Positions 54,276-64,000 of a DNA stretch of 64,000 nt are shown here, in pieces. Position 1 is the first letter of the stretch; every line of letters begins with the position of its first letter. Source of the DNA: Leucocoprinus leucothites (Eukaryota; Basidiomycota; Agaricomycetes; Agaricales; Agaricaceae); contig JAACJO010000020.1 of the NCBI GenBank assembly GCA_013368445.1, positions 1 to 64,000 of the forward strand, given 5' to 3'. The translations under genes were made by a program, and so were the position numbers. The notes below the pieces were generated by a model, which made no database searches, had not been told where the DNA came from, and saw only the letters and a list, made by a program, of their open reading frames with translations.

Positions 54276-56574
54276 CATCCCTCCTTGACCTCTTACTACC
54301 ACCATTGAAAGTTGGTGTTTGATTAGACATCTAGTTTTACATTGTATTCTACCCATTCTACATGGGTAAACAAAAGTCTAAAGCCAACTGGCCACCACCT
54401 TGCTCCACCGAGTCCATCAACACTTCTGACAATGAGCTCAACCTCCCCGAGATGTCCAAGGATGAACATCTTGACCCATATGATGACCCATGCAATGTCC
54501 ACAGCTTCTCTGGACCTCGGTCCTCCATCCCTGAGGCTGACTTTGGGTCACCTCCTTGCCCAGTGCCTGGTGACATTGTGTCCCCCATGCCTACTACTCA
54601 ACCTCCGGTGGCTTTAAGCCCTGCAGGTCCCTCCTCTGCTGTCCCCAGCAGCTCTATTGCACCCTGGGCTGGCCCCTCTGCTCCCTCTTCCATCGGACCT
54701 GACTTGGAGGAGGAGGCTCTTGCCACCTATGAAGGCCTTTGTCAATTTGGGAGATGGTTATCAAATCTTGATCCTGCTGCTGTCATGACTGACATGGCCC
54801 AATGCTCATTTGCTCTCTACATCATTGGGAGCGCTTGGGAATTTAGGAAGAGGGGCTGAGATGATACCCAGCTTACTCCAATGTTTCAGAAGCAGGGGTG
54901 GCCTATGGTCAACTCCTTCCTTCACTCTGGGGGCTTTTTGACCAGCCCTAATCAACCACATGGCGACCACAAGTTGTCCCATAGATCCACTGACAAAGTG
55001 GGTCCATGTGACATCAGCATAGGTGACCCTGAAGTGCCCAAACAAACACCCCTAGATCATCAGCCCTCCCCAGCCCGTCCCACTCTACTGCCCAAGCAAG
55101 TGCCTGCTAAAGCATGTGCTAGTGGCCCTCCCCAAGCTAGGGTTAGGTCTGATGGCCAAGCCCAGCAAGTGCCCACCAAAGCGCCCCCTCCTCCTACCTT
55201 GGTCAAGAAGTCTTTTGCCAAGGTGGCCCGCCCTGCTGGGGTTGTGTCACTGATCAAGTTGGCACAGTCCCACCCCAATCTCGACCCTGATCACATCACT
55301 GCCATGCATCAGGCTGCTCAAGCCACTGCTCCCACCACCTGTAAGCCATGCATGACAACCATGGGTCCCACCCACCACCAGCTCTTCCTTGACTTTGTCA
55401 GCAGTGCCGATGAAGTCACTTATCTCTATCACAAGGCCTTGCGCCTTCTTAACGACTCCCTCTCCTGTGCCAAGTCTATCTTGCACATGGAAAACATCAC
55501 TAAGGCATACAGTACCATCGCACTGCACACCTCCTCTGTTCCCTCTGACTCCAACTGCAACATCATTGAGTCCTCCATCTCCTCTGTCTTTACTGCTCCC
55601 TTTGCGATCAAGATGTGCTGCCCCAGGTCAAGGTCCTACCTCAAGGTCCTCAACATCCCTTACTTCATGAATGGTGTACACATCATGCTGAATCACATGA
55701 CTGACTGCATGTGATTGTCTGCCTTCAAGGACATTTTTGCAGATGTTTCCTCCATGCACATCATGCGCAATTCCACCAGAGCTGACACTGCCACTGTCTG
55801 GTTCGACCTCTGGGACTCTCAATCAGGAGCAAGTGCCAAGAAGCTCCTGGGCAAGTACCTCCACTTCGAGGGTGTTCAGTCTGTGATCTGGGCTGCATGC
55901 ACTCACCCAGGCAGTCCTCAGTGTCAGCATTGCTGGCACTGGGGGCACTCTACCTCATTGTGCTGTGCCTGTGCATTGCAATGTGCCACCTGTGGCTGTC
56001 CTCATTGTACTGAGAACCACCGCTCCCACTCAAGCTGTTGTAAGGGGAGTCTGAAGGTGAATCCCCCTATTCTGCCCACTGCTGCCAAGGATCCCTGTCC
56101 TTACATCAAGTGCGTCAACTGTGCCAAGTCACATGCAGCTGACAATTGCAAGTGCCCATTCTGGCGACACCAGTTTGACTAGCTTTGGCTTGAAAACCAT
56201 CGCTGCGATGCCGCTCAGTCGTGTCTGTAGGGTTCTCTTCCCTACAGGTTGCATTGCCCACCCCCACACTATGTGTGGTGGGCCCTGGAGATCCATGCCA
56301 TGCACCTTCCATCTGCCAGCAAAACAGAACAGCCCAACTTATATTGTAGTATGCTTTCATTTCGAACTATGTACCACTGTGTGAAGATGTTGTTTGTACT
56401 AGGTGGACTTCGGACTTGTATTTATACCTAGCTATGTAGATGTGTAGTTGGTAGCAGTACTTTCTGCATGTTGTAGTAGTTGGGCGTGGACTGCTATTGT
56501 GCACCATGTTATAAATTTGCAACCCCTCTGGGGCTGCATTGATTTTTCAAAAAAAAAAAAAAAAAAAAAAAAAA
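54276..56574 (+). mobile_element. Half-LINE family D copy D-3, full length, in B-3
   Basis: 2.30 kb from CATCCCTCCTTGACCTC to an A run of 26 (56549-56574). TSD GTAGTGTACTATAT / GTAGTATACTATAT (54262-54275, 56575-56588). 5' UTR of 86 nt, ORF1, 3' UTR 56231-56548 with the hairpin CCCC-TCT-GGGG. It is the reference full-length plus-strand copy of family D. Confidence 0.92.
54362..56230 (+). pseudogene. Family D gag-like ORF1 (D-3), three stops
   Basis: 622 codons from ATG 54362, MGKQKSKANWPPP (MGxxxSK, as in known myristoylated proteins). LEEEALATYEGLCQFGRWLSNL helical block, Pro-rich linker, MHQAAQATAPTTCKPCMTT, QLFLDFVSSADEVTYLYHKALRLLNDSL, RSRSYLKVLNIPYFMNGV, FDLWDSQSGASAKKLLGKYLHF, knuckles CQHCWHWGHSTSLC, CATCGCPHCTENH, CVNCAKSHAADNCKC. 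In-frame TGA at 54857-54859 and 55712-55714, TAG 56180-56182; natural stop TAG 56228-56230. No frameshift, so point mutations alone silence it. Confidence 0.9.
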
Positions 56575-56756
56575 GTAGTATACTATATTTGGACAGGACT
56601 TTATCTATTCTCATCTTTGTAGTATTTGGTTTAGGTAGCAGTACTTAGGCCCTGTATTCTGTTGGTGAGCATGGACTGCAACCGGGCACTGCATAATAAA
56701 CCATTGATTTTTCTTTTTTTTTAAAAAAAAAAAAGGTAGCCAATTCTTCCAACCCC

Positions 56757-58499
56757 CTACCTTTGGCCCATCCAGCCTGAATGATGTGAGTGAGGAAGAC
56801 TCCTGTGTCCTCAGTAGAGCATTGGATTACCCCACCCATTTGGTTTGGATGAAGGACATTTAGAGATACCACTTCAAACTGCATGCGATGTGCAATCATC
56901 TTCTCAATTAGTTTCCCTAGAGTGCTTAGTAGGATGATAGGACGAAATGCTTTAGGGGTATCATAGGCCAGTTTATTCGGCTTGGGAATGATGATAGAGA
57001 CTGAGTCCTTGAAGTGACTCAGCCAGTGAGAGAGACGTATACACACATTAGCAATGAGTAAGATGTTCTTGAGGCAATCATTATAAGCAACAATAGACTT
57101 CAGATGTTTCCAGGAGATATGATCAGGGCCAGGTGCTGATGAGTTAGTACAAGACGAGAGGGATTCAGTGAGTTTGAGCATAGAGAAGTTCACCCAGGAA
57201 TGGGGAGGAAGAGATTTCATTTCATTTAAAACATGAGGGCTTACTAGATGACCCACCCAATGCAGAGTTGTATGACAAGTGAAGTGCATTCCATAAGTCT
57301 GGAAGATCATTGCAAGGGTGTCCTTGATACCAAATACCCTTGATGGCAGGGAGTTTCTGTTGCTTGACCCACTCCATAAGATCCCAGGGTCGTTTGTTGG
57401 TGGATGCAATTTCATAAATATGTTCATCAAAGAAAGAATGTTTAGCAGCTTGGGTAGCTGCCCTGAACGTTCTCCAGTCTTTTTGATCCTTGGTTCTCCT
57501 GTAAGTAAGTAAGATCTCAGAGTAGTGAGGATTCCACCATTCTTTTGACCAGTTAGTGATCCATACAGTTTTAGAATTCATGTTCCAAGAATCAGAGAAG
57601 ATATAGGAAATAGAGTTGGAAATATTGTCCAAACAAGAGGTGGAGTGAATGTTCAAAGAATTAATGGCTGCTAGATGCTCTGAAACCTGAGAAATAAAGG
57701 CAGTTTCTTCATCACTATCATTTGGCAGTACACCTTTATTATAATTAATACGATCCAACTGAATTGGAAGGTCAATGAGTAAGGGAGCATGATCCAAAGG
57801 TAACCTTGAATTCACATCAATGATGTAATGAATAGAGTCATTGGCACAAAAAATTAAATCGATAATGGAATTATCATGTTCTTCAATTGAAGAGAAATGG
57901 GTGGGGTGGAAAACAGTTGGGGTAGATCTGGTAAGATTGAAACAATCCACTAACTCCATCAGAGTTATGGTGGATCTAGGAAGATGGGAGGCTAGTGGGT
58001 CCCATTCAGGAGAGCAACAATTGAAATCACCTCCCATATATACAATATTAGGAATATCAACAAAGTTTGTTGAAAGAAAATTAATTGCCCATGACGATGA
58101 ATCAGAATAAATGTTAAGAAAATGGATATATTTACCCTGATTGAACAAACCCAGGATTTGTATATCACAATGATTGACCCACTCCTGTTGAAGGATGGGT
58201 CTCATATGAAGTAATTGTCTGTGAACATAAGTCAGAGTACAGGGTCGGGGGTTGTTAGGCTTGGTAGGGCAAACCATACACAGCCACTCAGGGTGAATGG
58301 GAGCACCTATGACATCATCCCCTTCAGGGTTAGTCATAGAGGGTGCTTTGCAGATGTGATTCCATGGGGGTTCCTGTAGAAAAAGGATGTCAAAGTCCAA
58401 CTTCTTGGACTCAAGAATAGTGTTGACCAGGGCATAAGAGTATCCCATGTTTTGCGAATAGATATGAACAGAAGAAATAGTATTGTTCTTACCAGACAT
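56757..58499 (-). pseudogene. LINE-A A-11 ORF2: complete endonuclease, partial RT
   Basis: ATG 58499-58497, MSGKNNTISSVHIYSQNMGYSYALV. The 425-codon clean frame 57222-58499 includes the entire AP endonuclease: QNMGYSYA, LQEPPWNHI, YMGGDFNCCSPEWDP and the SRLPLDHAPLLIDLP block; this is the best-preserved endonuclease in the window. The RT continues in another frame (56645-57430) as SAPGPDHISWKHLK, FKDSVSIIIPKPNKL and stops before FVDD. A frameshift lies near 57230-57260. Confidence 0.88.
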
Positions 58500-58501
58500 A
58501 T

Positions 58502-59917
58502 TTAGGCTGCAACTCCACCACCAGAGTGATTGGTATTGGTGCAGACAGCACGTGCAGTGTGTGACTCGGTGGCTTTGTTAGAGTGCCAGGTCCAGTCAAA
58601 CCTGTTTCTCCAAAATGGACATTTAGTACCGTTAGCATGATGATCGCCTTTGCAATTAAGGTATTTGAAGTTCTCGAGATAAGGACATGGGTTGCCATCA
58701 GGAGTGGCGTCGCGAGGGGGATTTAATTTAGGATTGGCTTTACAGCACTAGGCCATGGATCGATGGTTCTCAATACAGTGAGGGCTACCACATATTTGAC
58801 AGCAGGTGCCAAGGGCGTGACATGCATGAGTGGGGTGACCCCACCACCATCAATTCCTGCATTGTGCAACACCAGGGTGCATACTGGTGGTGCGGATGGT
58901 GCCAATGTGTCAGCCAAAGTTAATAGTGTGGTTGACCAATGTCTTGGCCTTGGTACTACATTGGGAGTCCCAAATGTCAAACCATACAATGGCTGTATCC
59001 AACCTAGGGGAGGCTTTCATAATGCGAGGATGAGCAGCAAGGATGACATTTTCAAAGAGTGATGATTGGCCGAGGGCTTGCTTAACATAAGCAGGGGAGA
59101 GGGAGTTGGAAGAGTTGGCTACCCAATAAGGGACGCTGATGATTTTGAGGAAAAATTTGGATTGTGGGAGACAGGGCTTGATGGGGATAGCATCTCCTAA
59201 TTGCCAGACTTTTTTCAGCCAGGATTTAATAGTGTCAAGGTCAGTAGGAGTGACAATGGAAATGCCATTGTATGATTCACAGACAGATTCGATGCGAAGT
59301 TTGGATTGAGTGGCAGTGAGACTGCGATTACAGAATTCAGTCGCTTTATTGAAGTCTTCAATGTGATCTGCAATAATATTTCCCTCGAAAGGGATAAGGA
59401 CTTGGTGACAAGTGGGCCCATGTGTTGTTATTTTGGGTTTGGCACATTGAGTGCTTGTGATTGAGGGCTCAGGTGCCTGAGGTTGGGTGCTACTAAAGCC
59501 TGCATTGTACATGGCAAGGACTTTGTCATATGAGAGTTCAGAGAATGCAAGTATCATTTTGCACATCTTAACCCCGTCAATGTTGGGGGAGTTGGAAGAG
59601 GAAGCCACTGGCTGGACACCCTGTTGGGCAGCATCAGCAAACGACACATTCTTCTTGTTGAAGTTTTCTGTAAGGGGTTTGATGGATGCCTTATGGTCAG
59701 GAGGGGGAATGGGGGGCGGCATTTCAGAGGTGCCCTTGGGGTTAGGTTTTGATGGCTGAGCCTGGCCATCAGAAGAGGGGTGCCCAACTGAGCACTCGAA
59801 GTTTCCATTCCCATTCCTTGGAGTCACATGATTGGAGGGTGGAGGAGGAGCCTGGAAGACACAGATAGGACCAGCAGGCTTGGAAGACAAAATGTCATTC
59901 CTTGCCTTTCAGGAGCC
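58502..59917 (-). pseudogene. LINE-A A-11 ORF1, C-terminal half
   Basis: FADAAQQGVQPVASSSNSPNIDGVKM, AFSELSYDKVLAMYNAGF, FLKIISVPYWVANSS, VWFDIWDSQCSTKAKTLVNHTINFG in the 326-codon clean frame 58910-59890. The knuckle part (58502-58900) is shifted and damaged. TAA at 58504-58502 keeps the two-base spacing to the ORF2 start. Confidence 0.85.
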
Positions 59918-59976
59918 TTGCTATAAATTTAGACCCCTCTGGGGTCCACTGAATTAAAAAAAAAAAAAAAAAAAAA
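59918..59976 (+). mobile_element. Tail-only LINE fragment
   Basis: About 38 nt of a family C/D-like 3' terminus (CTATAAATTTAGACCCCTCT...GGGGTCCACTGAATT, a hairpin) and 21 A. No TSD visible; it is followed directly by the ORF1 start of D-4, which has lost its 5' UTR and the AT of the start codon. Confidence 0.75.
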
Positions 59977-60303
59977 GGTAAACGAACATCTAAAGCTAAC
60001 CGACCACTGCCTTGCTCCACTGAGTTCATCAATGCCTCCAATGACAAGCTCAACCTCCCCGAGATGTCTGAGGATGAACATCTCAACCCATACAACGACC
60101 TGCACAATGTTCATGGCTTTTCTGGACCTCAGTCCTCTATCCCTGAGGCTGACCTTGAGTTGGCTCCTTGTGTGGTGCCTGGTGACATTTTGTCCCTTGT
60201 GTCTACTACTCAACCTCCGGTGGCTTTGAGCCCTGCAAGTCCCTCCACTGCCACTCCCAGTGGCTCTATCGCACCCCAGGTTGGCCCCTCTGCTCCCTCT
60301 TCC

Positions 60304-62585
60304 TTTTTTTTCTTTTTTGTTCAATGCAACCCCTCCGGGGTCACAAATTTATAATGTAGTGCATGATAGCAGTCTGCACCCAACTACTACAACATGCAGA
60401 AAGTACTGCTACCAACTACACATCTACATAGCTAGGTATAAATACAAGTCCGAAGTCCGCCTAGTACAAACAACATCTTCACATAGTGGTATATAGTTTG
60501 AAATGAAAGCATACTACAATACAAGTTGGGCTGTTCTGATTTGCTGGTGGATGGAAAGTGCACAGCATGGATCTCCAGGGCCCACCACGTGCAGTGCGGG
60601 GGCAGACAATGCAACCTGTAGGGAAGAGAACCCTACAAATGCAACTGGGCAGCATCATAGCGATGGTTTTCAAGCCAAAGCCGGTCAAACCAGTGTTGCC
60701 AGAATGGGCATTTGCAATTGTCAGCTCCATGTCACTTGGCACAGTTGACACACTTGATGTGAGGACAGGGATCCTCGGTGGCAGTGGGTAGAATGGGAGG
60801 ATTGGCCTTTGGACTCCCCTTACAACAGCTTGAGTGGGAGTGGTGGTTCTCAGTATAATGAGGACCGCCACAGGTGGCACATTGTAATGCATGGGCATGG
60901 CACAATGAGGTAGAGTGCCCCCAGCACCAGCAATGCTGACACTAAGGACTGCCTGGGTGAGTGCGCACAGCCTGGATCATGGACTGAACACCCTCGAAGT
61001 GGAGGTACTTGCCCAGGAGCTTCTTGGCACTTGCTCCTGATTGAGAGTCCCAGAGGTCGAACCAGACAGTGGCAGTGTCGGCTCTGGTGGAGTTGTGCAT
61101 GATGCATATGCAAGAAACATCTGCGAAAATATCCTTAAAGGTGGACAATTGCATGCGGTCAGTCATGTGATTTGGTGTGATGCAGACACTGTTCACAAAG
61201 GGACTTTGAGGACTTTGAGGTAGGACCTTGACCTGGGGCAGCGCATCTTGATCACAAAGGGAGTGGTAAAGATAGAGGGGATGGAGGACTCAATGACATT
61301 GCAGTCAGTGTCAGAGGGAACAGAGGAGGTGTGCAGCACAATCATGCTGTACACCTTGGTGATATTCTCCACATGCAAGATCAACTTGGCACAGGAGAGG
61401 GAGTCGTTGAGAAGGTGCATGGCCTTGTGGTGGAGATAAGTGACTTCATTGGCACTGCTGATGAAGTTGAGGAAGAGTTGGCAGTGGGTGGGGCCCACAG
61501 TTGTCATGCACAGCTTCTGGGTGGTGGGAGTGGCAGCTTGGGCAGCCTGATGCATGGCAGTGATGCAATCAGGGTTGAGATTGGGGTGGGACTGTGCCAA
61601 CTTGATCAGTGATGCAACCCCAGCAGGGCAGACCACCTTGGCAAAAGACTTCTTGACCAAGGTGGGAGGAGGGGGCACTTTGGTGGGCACTCACTGGGCT
61701 TGGCCATCAGACCTAACCCTAGCTTGGGGAGGGCCACTAGTGTGCACTTTAGTAGGCGCTTGCTTGGGCAGTAGAGTAGGATGGGCTGGGGTGGGCTGAC
61801 AATCCAGGGGCATTTGTTTGGGCGCTTCAGGGTCACCCATGCTGATGTCACATGGACCCTCTTTGTCAGTGGATCTGTGGGACAACTTGTGGTTGCCATA
61901 TGGTTGATTAGGGCTGGTCGAAAAGCCCCCAGAGCAAAGGAAGGAGTTGACCGTAGGCCACCCCTGCTTCTGAAACATTGGAGTGAGCTGGGTATCAGCC
62001 CGGCCCCTCTTCCTGAATTCCCACACACTCCGAACAATGTAGAGAGTGAATGAGTGTCAGGCCATGTCGGTCATAGCCGCAGTGGGATCGAGATTCGTGA
62101 ACCATCTCCCGAAATGATGAAGACCTTCATAGGCAGCAAGGGCCTCCTCCTCCAAGTCAGGTCCAACAGAAAAGGGAGCAGAGGGGCCAGCCCAGGGTGC
62201 AATAGAGCTGCTGGGAGCGGCAGTGGAGAGACCTGCAGGGCTTAAAGCCACTGGAGGTTGAGTAGTAGGTGTGAGAGATAGAACGTCACCAGGCACCAGG
62301 CAAGGAGGCAACTCAAAGTCAGCCTCAGGGGGGATGGTAGACCAAGATCCAGAGAAGCTGCAGACATTGCACGGGTCGTCATATGGGTCAAGATGTTCAT
62401 CCTCGGACATCTTGGGGAGGTTGAGCTCATCATCAGAAGTGTTGACAGACTCAGTGGAGCAAGGTGGTGGCCAGTTAGCTTTAGACTTTTGTTTACCCAT
62501 GTAAAATAGGTAGAATACGATGTAAAACTAAATGTCTAATCAAACACCAACTTTTGATGGTGGTGGTAAGAGGTCAAGGAGGATG
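60304..62585 (-). mobile_element. Half-LINE family D copy D-5, full length, inserted in D-4
   Basis: 2.28 kb on the minus strand: T-rich tail (60304-60320), hairpin ACCCCTCCGGGGT (60330-60342), 3' UTR to 60632, ORF1, 5' end at about 62580 (rc of CCTCCTTGACCTCTTACCACCACCATC). 15-bp TSD at 60289-60303 and 62586-62600. An element inserted in its own family in the opposite direction, leaving a 2-kb imperfect inverted arrangement with the following D-4. Confidence 0.93.
60633..62500 (-). pseudogene. Family D gag-like ORF1 (D-5), broken
   Basis: ATG 62500-62498, MGKQKSKANWPPP. Clean to 62057 (ending MTDMA-stop), then 62026-61691 (WEFRKRGRADTQLTPMFQKQGW...), stop, then 61690-61193 (KKSFAKVVCPAGVASLIKL, QLFLNFISSANEVTYLHHKAMHLLNDSL, RSRSYLKVLKVPL). 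A frameshift near 61200 follows, then 61196-60942 (MNSVCITPNHMTDRMQLSTFKDIF with CAA 61151-61149 in place of CGA; FDLWDSQSGASAKKLLGKYLHF). Knuckle region to TAG 60635-60633. Confidence 0.87.
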
Positions 62586-64000
62586 TCTGCTCCCTCTTCC
62601 ATTGGACCTGACTTGGAGGAGGAGGCCCTCACCACCTATGAAGGTCTCTGTCAATTTGGGAGATGGTTCTCAAATCCTGATCCTGCTGCTGCCATGACTG
62701 ACACAGCCCGATGCTCATTCACTCTCTACATCATTGGGAGTGTGTGGGAATTCAGGAAGAGGGGCTGGACTGATACCCAGCTCACTCCGATGTTTCAGAA
62801 GCAGGGTTGGCCTACAGTCAACTCCTTCCTTCGCTCTGAGGGCTTTTCAACTGGCCCTAATCAACCACACAGCAACCATGAGTCATCCTATAGATCTGCT
62901 GACAAAGTGGGTCCATGTGACATCAACATGGGTGACCCTGAAGTGCCCAAACAAACACCCACAGATCATTGGCCCACCCTGGCCTGTCCTACCTTACCAC
63001 CCAAGCAAGTGCCTGCTAAAGCACATGCTAGTGGCCCTCCCCAAGCTAGGGTTAGGTCTGATGGTCAAGCCCAGCAAGCGCCCACCAAAGTGCCTCCTCC
63101 TCCCACCTTGGCCAAGAAGTCCTTTGCCAAAGTGGCCCACCCTGCCAGGGTTGTGTCACTAATCAAGCTGGTGCAGTCCCACCCTGATCTTGACCCTGAT
63201 CGCATGGCACAAGCTGCCACTCCTGCCACTCAGAAGCCGTGCATAACAACTGCGGGCCCCACCCACTGCCAACTCTTCCTCAACTTCGTCGGCAGTGCCA
63301 ATGAAGTCACTTATCTCCACCACAAGGCCATGCACCTTCTCAATGACTCCCTCTCCCATGCCAAGTCAATCTTGTGTGTGGAGAATATAACCAAGGCATA
63401 CAGCACAATTGCACTGCACACCTCCTCCGTTCCCTCTGATGCCCACTGCGATGTCATTGAGTCCTTCATTCCCTCTGTCTTCACTGCTCCCTTCGCAATC
63501 AAGACACACCACCCCAGGTCAAGGTCCTACCTCAAGGTCCTCAATGTCCCTTATTTCGTGAATGGTGTCCGCATCACACCAAATCATGTAACCGACCGCA
63601 TGTGATTGTCTGCCTTCAAGGACATTTTCGCAGATGTTTCCTCCATGCACATCATGTACAACTCCTCCAGAGCCAACACCACCACCATCTGGTTCAACCT
63701 CTGGGACTCTCAATCAGGAGCAAGCGCCAAGAAGCTCTTGGGCAAGTACCTCCACTTTGAGGGTGTTCAGTCCATGATCCAGGCTGCACATGCTTACCCA
63801 GGCAGTCCTCAGTGTCAGCATTGCTAGTACTGGGGCCACTCTACCTCATCGTGCCATGCCAGTGCATTGCGATACGCCACTTGTGGTGGTCCTCATCGTA
63901 CTGAGAACCACCACTCCCACTTGAGCTGTTGTAAGAGGAGTCCAAAGGCAAATCCCCCCATTTCACCTACTACTGCCGAGGATCCCTGTCCTCACATCAA

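Larger units (their letters stand above)
49957..56736 (+). mobile_element. Half-LINE family B copy B-3, split by C-4 and D-3
   Basis: Pieces 49957-51562, 53788-54275 and 56575-56736, ending in an A run (56723-56734). TSD TAGCCAATTCTTCC on both sides. D-3 is inserted in the 3' UTR with its own TSD; the C-4 junction has lost about 60 bp of B sequence. Total B content is about 2.25 kb, consistent with a full-length copy. Confidence 0.88.
47760..56756 (+). mobile_element. LINE-A copy A-10, 5' part, split by B-3
   Basis: Plus-strand LINE-A from its 5' end (CCATCCTTCTTTCCCTCTAACC) through most of ORF1, interrupted at 49956 by B-3 and resuming for only 20 bp (56737-56756: TAGCCAATTCTTCC...) before a break into A-11. 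The TSD of B-3 (TAGCCAATTCTTCC, 49943-49956 and 56737-56750) proves the connection. Confidence 0.87.
56757..59917 (-). mobile_element. LINE-A fragment A-11 (ORF1 C-terminus to RT)
   Basis: Minus-strand LINE-A from the Pro-rich linker of ORF1 (59917) to the reverse transcriptase (56757), without either end. On the left it meets the 20-bp remnant of A-10, on the right the short tail fragment at 59918. Confidence 0.86.
59977..64000 (+). mobile_element. Half-LINE family D copy D-4, split by D-5, runs off the window
   Basis: Pieces 59977-60303 and 62586-64000. D-5 inserted head-on with a 15-bp exact TSD (TCTGCTCCCTCTTCC). The 5' end is missing: it begins GGTAAACG, two bases into the usual ATGGGTAAACAAAAG. 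The 3' end is beyond 64000. Confidence 0.89.
59977..64000 (+). pseudogene. Family D gag-like ORF1 (D-4)
   Basis: GKRTSKANRPLPCSTEFINASNDKLNLPEMSEDEHLNPY without its start. After D-5 the frame 62587-63605 is open for about 340 codons: SVWEFRKRGWTDTQLTPMFQKQGWPTVNSF, KKSFAKVAHPARVVSLIKL, QLFLNFVGSANEVTYLHHKAMHLLNDSL, RSRSYLKVLNVPYFVNGV. TGA 63603-63605, then FNLWDSQSGASAKKLLGKYLHF. The first knuckle is destroyed by TAG 63826-63828, and knuckle-region sequence continues to the window edge. Confidence 0.86.

Noticed and set aside
60304..62600. Inverted repeat of D-5 and D-4 as a DNA transposon with terminal inverted repeats
   Set aside because: The arrangement is one LINE inserted in reverse inside another of its family. 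The 15-bp TSD and tail identify the event.
1..64000. CRISPR array, rRNA or tRNA genes
   Set aside because: No regularly spaced short direct repeats with unique spacers, and no stretch with rRNA or tRNA character was recognised by eye.

Overview
The window is almost wall-to-wall retrotransposon sequence from a filamentous fungus, most likely a basidiomycete (Agaricomycetes). The reasons are Tad1-like LINEs, a Ty3/gypsy chromovirus, a Ty1/copia relic, a short GTAAGT...CTGAT...TAG intron and CpG-type decay of repeats. I see no ordinary host gene, tRNA, rRNA or CRISPR array. Species cannot be told from the sequence.

Five related non-LTR families make up most of it. I call them A to E. LINE-A is autonomous, about 7.0 kb: ORF1 (gag-like, zinc knuckles), a TAAATATG junction, then ORF2 (AP endonuclease, reverse transcriptase with FVDD, RNase H, C-terminal Cys/His finger), a 3' UTR and poly-A. 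Families B, C and D are about 2.3 kb and contain only a gag-like ORF1 plus 5' and 3' UTRs. E looks the same but is only seen truncated. B to E share 5'-terminal and 3'-terminal sequence with A and have no polymerase, so they look like 'half-LINEs' moved by the ORF2 of A. Every LINE ORF seen is broken, mostly by C-to-T/G-to-A changes at CpG.

Layout. 1-19537: a minus-strand LINE-A (A-1) holding three insertions, namely a truncated LINE-A (936-4487, +), a truncated family C copy (5691-6621, -) and an intact gypsy element (9527-17845, -). 19538-21824: family B copy. 21825-23110: E fragment containing a 60-bp micro-insertion. 23111-36332: a family D copy split by LINE-A A-3 (24131-35392, -), itself split by a full-length LINE-A A-4 (24554-32122, +), which carries a solo gypsy LTR; A-3 also carries a solo copia LTR. 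36333-40966: family B (-) split by family C (+). 40967-47759: broken pieces of C, D, A, E, a solo gypsy LTR and a copia 3' end. 47760-56756: LINE-A (+) split by B, which is split by C and D. 56757-59976: LINE-A (-) plus a tiny tail fragment. 59977-64000: family D (+) split by a full-length D (-). Twelve insertions are bracketed by target-site duplications, so the order of events can be read.

The gypsy element (9527-17845) is the only intact coding unit. It has near-identical LTRs, gag, and pol in the -1 frame ending in a chromodomain. Between pol and the 3' LTR it carries an extra, oppositely oriented, intron-containing gene for a coiled-coil protein with a Zn2Cys6-type cysteine cluster, with its own TATA box. 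Its leader has an 11-nt match to the start of its own transcript, the hallmark of Tf1-type self-priming. The extra gene, the self-priming signal and the family of Gag-only half-LINEs are the most interesting content.
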